From positions 1,364,001-1,428,000 of the forward strand of contig NZ_AP025503.1 of NCBI RefSeq assembly GCF_024347575.1: DNA of 64,000 nt, given 5' to 3'. Made by a program: the position numbers and the translations under genes. This document shows, piece after piece, positions 48,970 to 56,030 of this stretch (the first letter of the stretch is position 1; each line of letters starts with the position of its first letter). The stretch comes from Vibrio pelagius (lineage in GTDB: Bacteria; Pseudomonadota; Gammaproteobacteria; Enterobacterales; Vibrionaceae). Below the pieces are notes generated by a model. It did not search any database. It was given only the letters and a program-made list of their open reading frames with translations, and had not been told where the DNA came from.

Positions 48970-49848
48970 ATGACAAAACCTGTCATTGGTTTCATTGGCC
49001 TTGGTCTTATGGGCGGCAACATGGTTGAGAACCTACAAAAACGTGGTTATGAGCTAAACGTTATGGATCTTAACAAAGACGCAGTTGCAGCTTGTGTAGC
49101 TCGTGGTGCAAAAGAAGCAACTTCTGGCAAAGAACTTGCGGAAAACAGCGACATCGTAATGCTTTGTCTTACAACGTCTGCTGTTGTAGAAAAAGTGGTA
49201 TACGGTGATGACGGTATCCTAGCGGGTATCAAAGAAGGTGCAACACTGATTGACTTCGGTACTTCTATCCCAGCTTCAACTCGTAAGATTGGTGAAGACC
49301 TTGCAGCGAAAGGCGCTGGTATGATTGACGCACCTCTAGGTCGTACACCAGCTCACGCGAAAGATGGTCTACTAAACATCATGGCTGCAGGCGACATCGA
49401 AACATTCAACAAAGTTAAGCCAGTTCTTGACGATCAAGGTGAGAACGTATTCCACCTAGGCGCACTAGGTTCTGGTCACGTAACTAAGCTTGTTAATAAC
49501 TTCATGGGCATGACGACAGTAGCAACAATGTCTCAAGCATTCGCAGTTGCAAAACTGGCTGGCGTTGATGGTCAACAGCTGTTCGACATCATGTCTGCAG
49601 GCCCATCTAACTCTCCGTTCATGCAGTTCTGTAAGTTCTACGCAGTAGACGGTGAAGAGAAGCTAGGTTTCTCTGTAGCAAACGCGAACAAAGACCTTGG
49701 TTACTTCCTAGAGATGGTTTCAGACCTAGGTACTGAGTCTCTAATCGCTGAAGGTACGTCTAAGAGCCTACAAGCTGCAGTGGATGCAGGTCTAGGTCAA
49801 AACGACGTACCAGTACTGTTTGATTACTTCACTAAGCTAGAGAAGTAA
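48970..49848 (+). CDS. NAD(P)-dependent beta-hydroxyacid dehydrogenase
   Basis: A 292-residue cytoplasmic oxidoreductase of the 3-hydroxyisobutyrate / tartronate-semialdehyde reductase family. The N-terminal Rossmann motif GFIGLGLMGGNM (residues 7-18), the substrate-binding segment DAPLGRTPAHAKDG (120-133) and the catalytic lysine K173 in GSGHVTKLVNNF are all present. The exact substrate cannot be read from the sequence. The codons are strongly biased to the optimal Vibrio set, which suggests high expression, and a near-consensus promoter lies just upstream, with AGGAG before the ATG. It is a single-gene unit followed by a terminator. Confidence 0.88.
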   Translation: MTKPVIGFIGLGLMGGNMVENLQKRGYELNVMDLNKDAVAACVARGAKEATSGKELAENSDIVMLCLTTSAVVEKVVYGDDGILAGIKEGATLIDFGTSIPASTRKIGEDLAAKGAGMIDAPLGRTPAHAKDGLLNIMAAGDIETFNKVKPVLDDQGENVFHLGALGSGHVTKLVNNFMGMTTVATMSQAFAVAKLAGVDGQQLFDIMSAGPSNSPFMQFCKFYAVDGEEKLGFSVANANKDLGYFLEMVSDLGTESLIAEGTSKSLQAAVDAGLGQNDVPVLFDYFTKLEK

Positions 49849-50167
49849 TACAAATAAGCCCTGCTCATGAGAATTTTTCTTCCTTTTCTCTCATGAGTAG
49901 GGTTGCTTATTTGTCTGATTTATTTATCAGTAAGCACTCTCTTAAAGCACGCATATGCGTGCTTTTTTATGTTCTGCCTTCAATTGCTTCACCTCTTAGC
50001 ACCAATTCGAGTGCTAACGTAATCTCATCACTCTTAAAAATCTTAAAAACCATCAATTTATCTGTGTCTGATCTACGGAGACGGAAACTCCATGTTACTC
50101 TTAAGCCATAATTGAGTTGGAAACAGTGAATTTTCACTTGTGAATATCGGTATTAAGAGAGGTAGGC
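49849..50167 (+). other. Intergenic region between the dehydrogenase and DUF2157 genes
   Basis: Carries a long stem near 49859-49902 (CTCATGAGA with TCTCATGAG) without a clear T run, then a strong terminator at 49944. A further small inverted repeat TTAGCAC/GTGCTAA lies at 49996-50017. A 72-codon open frame starting at 49893 overlaps these hairpins and does not look coding. Confidence 0.5.
49944..49968 (+). terminator. Rho-independent terminator downstream of the dehydrogenase gene
   Basis: A perfect palindromic stem beginning AAAGCACGCAT and ending in GTGCTTT, followed by more T residues. Confidence 0.85.
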
Positions 50168-51199
50168 ATGAAAGTGTCTAAGAAGGAGCGCAGAATCATT
50201 GGCAGTGCGCTCGATGAGTGGCAATCTCAAGGTGTTTTGACACAAGAAGAGCATGACAAACTAGAGAGTACCTTCGAGGTATCGGCTTTTGATTGGACCC
50301 AGATTGCTCGTTACTCGTTCACCATTGCGGTGACATGTGTGGTTTTGGCAACCTTGTCCTTTGTGTTTGATGAATGGTTGATAGAGCTGTTCAAGAGCAT
50401 CTTCACTGCACCAGAACTAGCAAAGAGTCTGTTCTTCTTCGCGGGAGCTATTGGCTTTTACGTGTTCGGTATTCGTAGAAGGAAACTTTACCCAAGTAAA
50501 GTCTTGGCTAATGAGGCGCTGTTCGTTCTCGGGATGATCAGTACTGCGCTGTCGATCTTTTTCCTTGGAAAGGTTATAGAGACAGAGAACCTAGCGCCGC
50601 TGATTCTACTAGCTTCAGCGATTTATGGTTTGATTGGGCTCTGGCTGCCTTCGCAAACAGTCTGGATATTCGCTCTGATAACGTTAGGCGCATGGTTTGG
50701 TTTTCATTCCTATCAAGTTCAGAGTGATGGTTACTATCTAGGCATGAATTACCCGTTACGGTTTGCATTGTTTGGTGGAGTATTGCTGCTGGCGAGTCTC
50801 TACGGTTTGCCAAGAATCAGAGCGGCGATGGAATTTGAGAGTGTGACTAAGTTTGTTGGCTTGCTCTATTTCTTCTTTTCTCTTTGGTTGCTTTCGATAT
50901 TCGGCAACCATGCTGATTTCAGTATTTGGTTAGATATAGAGCAGATCTCGATTCTGTATTGGTCTGTGCTGCTTCTGGTGGCTTCGTTTGTGGCACTCTA
51001 TCTTGGATTGAAACACCATGATGATATGACCAAAGGAGTCGCTTTGGTGTTCATCTTCTTGAATCTTTATAGCCGTTTCTTTGAGTACCTTTGGGAAGGT
51101 ATGCACAAAGCCCTGTTCTTCGCGATTCTCGCGGTGAGTTTCTGGTTGCTAGGGACGAAAGCAGAGAAGATCTATCAGTTAAAGTTACCCAAGGCTTGA
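50168..51199 (+). CDS. DUF2157-family integral membrane protein
   Basis: A 343-residue protein with a charged cytoplasmic N-terminus (about 1-45, EWQSQGVLTQEEHDKLESTF) typical of DUF2157, followed by about nine or ten hydrophobic segments to the end. No catalytic motif is visible and the family has no settled function. AGAGG lies seven bases before the ATG. It appears to be a single gene; downstream, a Fur-type promoter region separates it from the MATE exporter gene. Confidence 0.75.
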   Translation: MKVSKKERRIIGSALDEWQSQGVLTQEEHDKLESTFEVSAFDWTQIARYSFTIAVTCVVLATLSFVFDEWLIELFKSIFTAPELAKSLFFFAGAIGFYVFGIRRRKLYPSKVLANEALFVLGMISTALSIFFLGKVIETENLAPLILLASAIYGLIGLWLPSQTVWIFALITLGAWFGFHSYQVQSDGYYLGMNYPLRFALFGGVLLLASLYGLPRIRAAMEFESVTKFVGLLYFFFSLWLLSIFGNHADFSIWLDIEQISILYWSVLLLVASFVALYLGLKHHDDMTKGVALVFIFLNLYSRFFEYLWEGMHKALFFAILAVSFWLLGTKAEKIYQLKLPKA

Positions 51200-51233
51200 T
51201 GTGTTAGGAAAACATGTCAGACAATATTAACAA

Positions 51234-51262
51234 TTGATATTAATTATCATTAAACTTATCAT
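51234..51262 (+). promoter_or_regulatory. Sigma70 promoter overlapped by a Fur box
   Basis: The 7-1-7 inverted repeat TGATATT-A-ATTATCA at 51235-51249 differs from the canonical Fur core TGATAAT-n-ATTATCA at one position. It overlaps the -35 TTGATA (51234-51239); 17 bp on is the -10 TATCAT (51257-51262). Both hexamers match the consensus at five of six positions. Iron-loaded Fur bound here would block the promoter, with transcription expected from about 51269 when iron is scarce. Confidence 0.65.
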
Positions 51263-51268
51263 CTGGGA

Positions 51269-51377
51269 GATTCTTGATTAAGGTGAATATTCACCCCTTT
51301 CGACTCTGTTCCCTTGATCAATGTGACTCTCTACGAGAGAAAGCAAGAGCCTCGAATCTACGGAGGCTCTTTTTTTG
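51269..51377 (+). ncRNA. Candidate Fur-repressed small RNA, about 110 nt
   Basis: The span from the predicted start of the Fur-controlled promoter to a strong terminator is about 110 nt and contains no coding frame of note. It folds as hairpin GGTGA/TCACC (51282-51295), an unpaired pyrimidine-rich stretch, hairpin CTCTC/GAGAG (51327-51339) and the terminator. This is the layout of an iron-stress small RNA such as RyhB, but I do not recognise the RyhB core. It could instead be an attenuated leader of the MATE gene that starts 35 bp later. Confidence 0.45.
51345..51377 (+). terminator. Rho-independent terminator upstream of the MATE gene
   Basis: Perfect nine-base-pair stem AAGAGCCTC/GAGGCTCTT with a nine-base loop and a run of T residues. 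It ends either the DUF2157 transcript, the candidate small RNA, or both. Confidence 0.88.
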
Positions 51378-51411
51378 ACTTCAATTCACCACTGTTCCGA
51401 GTTAAACCCTA

Positions 51412-52716
51412 ATGAATCTGACTCATAAAGATTACTTTAAGATTGCTTTTCCCTTCATTGTCTCGACTGTTACGCAACCTTTGCTTGGAGCGGTAGATAC
51501 TGCCGTTATTGGCAAACTCGGTGTCGCTGAGCTGATTGGTGGTGTTGCAATCGGCACCGTCATCATGAACACATTGTACTGGTTGTTTGGCTTTTTCCGT
51601 GTCAGTACAACGGGTCAGAGTGCTATTGCACTTGGCAGAAACAGTCACTCAGAGCAGGCGAGCAGTCTATTTCGTCCATTTGTATTGGCTTCGTGCGTTG
51701 GATTAATGTTCATAGCGCTGCAATCACTGATTTGGATGGGCGCAGAATGGATCATATCCCCAGATGCCGCTGTGGGTGCAAATGCCAAGATCTATTTTGA
51801 CATCATGATTTATGGCGCTCCATTTGTACTCTTGAACTACACCATTATCGGCTGGTTAATGGGGCAGGCCAAAGCCAAAGAAACTTTGTTCACGCAAGTG
51901 TTTGGTAACGTACTTAACATCGTATTGGATATCGTGTTTGTTCTCTATTTTGATATGGGGATTGCAGGCGTTGCAGTTGCAACACTGATTGCACAAATTA
52001 CAACGTTTGTTATTGGAGCTGGCTTTGTCCTTAAGACATGTCAATTCTCGCTGTTCGATCACTTAGGCACAGCAAAGATGTCCAATAAAGACTTGAAAGT
52101 GATCATGTCATCGAACATGGATCTGTTACTTCGTACCATTTGTATTTTGGTTTTCTTTAATATGATGGCGCGCGTAGGCTCTCAGCTTGGCTCTGACGTG
52201 TTGGCAACGAATGCGATATTGATGCAAGTAACTTTCATTGTTAGCTACATGTTCGATGGTGTTGCTAATGCTTCGAGTGTGTTTGCTGGTAAAGCGGTAG
52301 GGCAGAAAAATCCGAAGTTGCTTGACAGTGTGATTAAGTTAAACATTCAGTGGACGTCGGCATTTATTGCAGTACTGACTCTTCTGACTCTGGTGTTTAA
52401 AGAGCAAATCGTCACGCTATTCACCACGCTACCGGCACTGAACACTCTATATCTTGAAATGAGCCCTTGGTTACTTGTATTCCCACTGGTGGCGGGATTC
52501 GGGTTGACTTTCTATGGTATTTTCACCGGTACAGGAACAACGAAACCAGTCAGAAATTCAAGCTTTATCACGTTAGTCGTGTTCTTAGTAGTGCTGCTTA
52601 TAACTGTGCCACAGTGGGGAAACCATGGCTTATGGCTAGCCTTTACGCTCTTTTATGTTGGACGTTTTGTTTTCTTATATCCATCTATCCATCAAGTGCG
52701 AGAAAAGTGTTTATAG
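51412..52716 (+). CDS. MATE-family efflux transporter (DinF-like)
   Basis: A 434-residue inner-membrane protein with about twelve transmembrane segments in two similar halves, as in MATE exporters that expel drugs or metabolites in exchange for protons or sodium. The N-terminal PFIVSTVTQPLLGAVDTAVIGKLG is typical of the DinF subgroup. The start codon has only a weak ribosome binding site. The gene begins 35 bp after a terminator that follows a Fur box, so its expression might depend on readthrough from an iron-regulated promoter. The substrate cannot be told from sequence. It is not next to lexA, unlike dinF of E. coli. Confidence 0.88.
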   Translation: MNLTHKDYFKIAFPFIVSTVTQPLLGAVDTAVIGKLGVAELIGGVAIGTVIMNTLYWLFGFFRVSTTGQSAIALGRNSHSEQASSLFRPFVLASCVGLMFIALQSLIWMGAEWIISPDAAVGANAKIYFDIMIYGAPFVLLNYTIIGWLMGQAKAKETLFTQVFGNVLNIVLDIVFVLYFDMGIAGVAVATLIAQITTFVIGAGFVLKTCQFSLFDHLGTAKMSNKDLKVIMSSNMDLLLRTICILVFFNMMARVGSQLGSDVLATNAILMQVTFIVSYMFDGVANASSVFAGKAVGQKNPKLLDSVIKLNIQWTSAFIAVLTLLTLVFKEQIVTLFTTLPALNTLYLEMSPWLLVFPLVAGFGLTFYGIFTGTGTTKPVRNSSFITLVVFLVVLLITVPQWGNHGLWLAFTLFYVGRFVFLYPSIHQVREKCL

Positions 52717-52773
52717 TTGTATTTTGTAAACCATACGTATTTATCTCATAGTATTGAACCCCAGACCAATCAA

Positions 52774-52800
52774 GGGCAAGTGAGCTTGCCCTTTGTTCTT
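52774..52800 (+). terminator. Rho-independent terminator after the MATE gene
   Basis: Stem AAGGGCAAG/CTTGCCCTT with loop TGAG, followed by a short T-rich tail. Confidence 0.8.
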
Positions 52801-52853
52801 GAGCCCCAAAAAACAGGCAGATTTAACTCTTACGGGATGTTTTCTTAGCCAAG

Positions 52854-52887
52854 TAGTCATGATAATATTGTTACGTTATATTATTAC
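52854..52887 (+). promoter_or_regulatory. Candidate promoter with a Zur-like site before the ABC importer operon
   Basis: TAGTCA and TATATT separated by 17 bp form a moderate promoter. Over the -10 lies GTTATATTATTAC (52875-52887), one base off the core GTTATAnTATAAC of gammaproteobacterial Zur boxes. The region is AT-rich, so this match could be chance. If real, the operon would be switched on by zinc shortage. Transcription would start only about a dozen bases before the GTG start. Confidence 0.3.
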
Positions 52888-52900
52888 AGACTAAGCTGTC

Positions 52901-53662
52901 GTGAATACACAACCAATACTCGCCGTAAACCAACTTCAAATCTCAGATTCTCATCAATCTTTTTTTCGCAACATCTCTTTTACTCTAGCTGAGGGTGAAG
53001 TGCTTGCGGTTATGGGACCATCAGGGATAGGTAAGTCTATGCTGTCTAAAGCCGTAGCTGGTTTTTTGCCAAAAGATGTCTTCGCCAATGGGGATATCTT
53101 GATTAATGGTAGGGAAGTCAGCACGCAAGCGATGCTGCAAAGAGAAGCAGCTCAGAGACCAGCGGTGATTTTTCAAGACGCGTTACAAGCTCTCAACCCA
53201 TTGGCTTCAGTCGAGCAACAGCTTAGTTTAGCCTTAACGGGCAACAAAACGCGTCTCAACTCGAATCACAGATCAACCGTATCCACACTGCTTGACCAAC
53301 TCGGTTTCACTGACGCTGACATGGCTTTAAAGCAGTATCCAAGTCAGTTATCTGGTGGTCAAAGACAACGTATATGTATTGCCATTGCTCTGCTTGGTCG
53401 AGCGAATCTACTTATTGCTGATGAACCAACCAGTGCGCTTGACCCAATTACCGAGTCAGAGATCCTTACTCTATTTAGAAACAGCATTCAGCAAAGAAAT
53501 ATTGGCGGAATGTTGATTACTCACGACTTATCTGCAGCGCTCGCTTGCGACAAGCTGCTGGTGATTGCTGAAGGTACTATGGTGGCTTACGGTACTCCCA
53601 AAGAGGCGATTACATCAAGCAACCACGAGTTCTGCCAACAACTGGCTCAACTGTTTCCGTAG
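52901..53662 (+). CDS. ABC transporter ATPase, peptide/nickel type (first of pair)
   Basis: A 253-residue nucleotide-binding subunit of the DppD/NikD group. Walker A GPSGIGKS at residues 39-46, the Q-loop in VIFQDALQALNP, signature LSGGQRQR, Walker B LLIADEPTSALD and the switch histidine in LITHDLS are all intact. The start is a GTG with a poor ribosome binding site. It opens a compact operon of ATPase, ATPase, lipoprotein binding protein and fused permease. It pairs with the next ATPase to drive import; the substrate is a peptide, nickel or another metal chelate, by family. Confidence 0.92.
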   Translation: MNTQPILAVNQLQISDSHQSFFRNISFTLAEGEVLAVMGPSGIGKSMLSKAVAGFLPKDVFANGDILINGREVSTQAMLQREAAQRPAVIFQDALQALNPLASVEQQLSLALTGNKTRLNSNHRSTVSTLLDQLGFTDADMALKQYPSQLSGGQRQRICIAIALLGRANLLIADEPTSALDPITESEILTLFRNSIQQRNIGGMLITHDLSAALACDKLLVIAEGTMVAYGTPKEAITSSNHEFCQQLAQLFP

Positions 53663-53682
53663 TTCAGAGTCGGAGTCCCTTT

Positions 53683-54516
53683 ATGCATAGTCATACTCAA
53701 CCCATGTCCGCACAAGTTCGTTTTGAAAATGTGAATGTACATTATTACTCGAAGCCTACATGGCTTGGAGGTAAACCATTCAAAGCGCTCGATCAACTTG
53801 ACCTGAGTATCGAAACTCAGAACTTGGCGATTGTCGGGCCATCAGGCGCCGGTAAGTCTACTTTGATTGAACTGCTTTTCAGTTTACGCCGACCTACGTC
53901 GGGTGAGGTGTATATCTGTGGGCAACCGCTCTCATCAAGTTCAGAAAAGCAGCGCAGAGCGTTGTGCCAACACATCCAGCTTATTCCACAAGAGCCGCAA
54001 TCGAGCTTGAACCCTTACTACACGGTGGAGCAGTTGTTATTAGAGCCTCTTATCAGCATGGGGCTTACTGACAATAAAGAGCAAAAAATTGAAAAGGCAC
54101 TCAGAGATGTTGGACTTAACGAATCACTGTTAACTCGCCCGTCAAGACAACTCTCCGTTGGACAAGCACAGAGAGTCGCCATTGCTCGCGCTCTGATTGT
54201 AGAGCCGTGTGTGCTGGTGGCCGACGAGCCAACCAGTAGCTTAGATCCAGTAAGCCGACAGCAGGTCCTAGACTTGTTTGTATCCATCCAGCAAAGACGC
54301 CAAATGCGACTGATCTTGGTGACTCACGACTTGAATGCAGCCGAAGCGTTGTGTGATGAGATCTTAGTGCTCGACAAAGGCAAAGTCGCTGAACACGGCG
54401 ATGCTAAGCAAGTGATGAAACAACCCAAACATATGACCACTCGAGCTTTATTGAGTGCGCAAAAAACGAATCATGAATACACAAAAACCATTGGAGAGGT
54501 CTCGTATGCACCTTAA
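53683..54516 (+). CDS. ABC transporter ATPase, peptide/nickel type (second of pair)
   Basis: A 277-residue DppF/NikE-type subunit with Walker A GPSGAGKST (residues 52-60), QEPQSSLNPYYTV, Walker B CVLVADEPTSSLD and switch histidine in LVTHDLN. The signature reads LSVGQAQR, with valine where LSGGQ normally has glycine; this occurs in working members of the family. GGAG lies eight bases before the ATG. It is 20 bp after the first ATPase and its 3' end overlaps the binding-protein gene by 11 bp, so all are co-translated. Confidence 0.92.
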   Translation: MHSHTQPMSAQVRFENVNVHYYSKPTWLGGKPFKALDQLDLSIETQNLAIVGPSGAGKSTLIELLFSLRRPTSGEVYICGQPLSSSSEKQRRALCQHIQLIPQEPQSSLNPYYTVEQLLLEPLISMGLTDNKEQKIEKALRDVGLNESLLTRPSRQLSVGQAQRVAIARALIVEPCVLVADEPTSSLDPVSRQQVLDLFVSIQQRRQMRLILVTHDLNAAEALCDEILVLDKGKVAEHGDAKQVMKQPKHMTTRALLSAQKTNHEYTKTIGEVSYAP

Positions 54517-56026
54517 TACGCCAAAGTTAGCAGTAGCGCTAGCTCTAAGCACATTACTAACAGGTTGTTTTGATTCCGAAGAGAAGAAACAAGACGCTGA
54601 ACAGGCGGCGGCACCAGTTGCTGAATCATCAGAAATCCGTGTTGCGATGATGCAACCGCCAAGAACCGGCCTTTCACCTCTATCTGACGACGCATTCAAG
54701 CTGTCTCGTTGGAGCACGGCTGAAACATTGGTAAACCTAAGTGACCAATCGGTGGCGGAGCCTATGCTAGCGACCAAATGGGAACAAGTTGACCCAATGA
54801 CTTGGACTTTCAATGTGCGTAAAGGCGTTAAGTTCCATGACGGCTCAGATCTCAACGCTGCGGTTGTCGTAAACTCACTTCAAAAAGCGTTAGATGCAGC
54901 GCCGAAACCACGTATCCTCGATGGTATTGAGTGGCAAGTTGAGGCGATTGGTGACTTTAAAGTTCAGATAAAAACAACGTTTAATGATCCACTGCTGCCA
55001 AGCCGTCTATCAAGCCCGCAGCTTTCTATTCTTTCTACAGCGGCTTACCAAGAAGATGGTCGCGTGAACTCAATTAAAGCGGGTACTGGTCCATTTATCC
55101 TAACCGAAATCAACGGCACAACGAGCGCGAGACTGACACGCTTTGATGGCTACTGGGGCGAGAAAGCGAAAGTTAAAAACATCTTGGCAGAATACGTGCC
55201 TAACGGCTTCGCGCGTGCAGCAGCTCTGCGTACTGGTGAAGCGGACGTAGTAGAAGCGGTTCCAGTCTCTCAAATTGCAATGATGGATAAATCTCAACTA
55301 CATGAAGTTGCGATGCCACGTACAAACACACTATACCTAAATAATCAGTCTGAAGTGTTTAGCCAATTTGCTCTGCGTAAAGCGGCAGGTCAAGCGGTGA
55401 ATCGCGAGCAAATCATTGAAACGGTTTACGAAAACCATGCAGATCTTGCTAAAGGTCTTTTAGGGCCAGCACTGGCTTGGGTACAACCAGTACGTGATAA
55501 GAATCCACGTATGGAAACCATGGAAATTCGTCAAGCTAACGGTGAGAAGATCACTATTGGTACCTTTACCGACCGCGCTGAACTGCCGGAAGTCGCAGTA
55601 CTTCTAAAGCAGCAACTAGAAGCGGCAGGTTTTGTGGTTGAGCTAGACATTCGTGAATATGCTCAAATTGAAAACGACGCACTTGCAGGTAAGTTTGATG
55701 CCTTCATTCTATCGCGTGCGACGGTACTAGATTCGGGTGACCCAGTTGCTTACATGCAGAGTGACTTCAGCTGTGACGGTTCATTTAACTTAGGTCAGTT
55801 CTGTTCTGAAGAAGTGGATGCGGCACTAGACCATGCTGACCGTCAACCACTAGGTGAATTGCGTCAGCAAGCGATCATTGAAGCTGAGAACTTGATTCTG
55901 GGTCAATACGCAGCGATTCCTTTATTGCACGAACGTGTGATTCAAGGCGAAAGCGACAAAGTGAAAAACGCACAGCGTGATCCACGTGAACGTCGTCTTA
56001 TCGACCAGTTTACTGAGGTGAACTAA
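54506..56026 (+). CDS. Lipoprotein substrate-binding protein of the ABC importer
   Basis: A 506-residue SBP_bac_5-family protein (OppA/NikA type) that captures the substrate in the periplasm. The N-terminus is a lipoprotein signal with lipobox LLTGC; Cys21 would be lipidated. A short acidic, alanine-rich linker follows before the binding domain with ATKWEQVDPMTWTFNVRKGVKFHDG, a hallmark of the family. The ATG at 54506 is preferred over upstream in-frame starts because it has GGAGAGG and directly precedes the signal peptide. Lipid anchoring in a Gram-negative is common for NikA-like and metallophore-binding proteins but does not settle the substrate. Confidence 0.9.
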   Translation: MHLNTPKLAVALALSTLLTGCFDSEEKKQDAEQAAAPVAESSEIRVAMMQPPRTGLSPLSDDAFKLSRWSTAETLVNLSDQSVAEPMLATKWEQVDPMTWTFNVRKGVKFHDGSDLNAAVVVNSLQKALDAAPKPRILDGIEWQVEAIGDFKVQIKTTFNDPLLPSRLSSPQLSILSTAAYQEDGRVNSIKAGTGPFILTEINGTTSARLTRFDGYWGEKAKVKNILAEYVPNGFARAAALRTGEADVVEAVPVSQIAMMDKSQLHEVAMPRTNTLYLNNQSEVFSQFALRKAAGQAVNREQIIETVYENHADLAKGLLGPALAWVQPVRDKNPRMETMEIRQANGEKITIGTFTDRAELPEVAVLLKQQLEAAGFVVELDIREYAQIENDALAGKFDAFILSRATVLDSGDPVAYMQSDFSCDGSFNLGQFCSEEVDAALDHADRQPLGELRQQAIIEAENLILGQYAAIPLLHERVIQGESDKVKNAQRDPRERRLIDQFTEVN

Positions 56027-56030
56027 CGCA

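Noticed and set aside
49996..50017. A CIRCE-like heat-shock operator (TTAGCAC ... GTGCTAA).
   Set aside because: The arms are shorter than the nine-base arms of CIRCE and the spacing is wrong; enteric and Vibrio gammaproteobacteria generally lack HrcA, and no chaperone gene follows.
49893..50111. A 72-codon plus-strand open frame.
   Set aside because: It runs through two hairpins including a terminator, lacks a convincing ribosome binding site and matches no family.
51269..51377. Calling the Fur-linked small RNA RyhB.
   Set aside because: The promoter and terminator layout fits, but the conserved RyhB pairing core is not recognisable by eye; a covariance search is needed.
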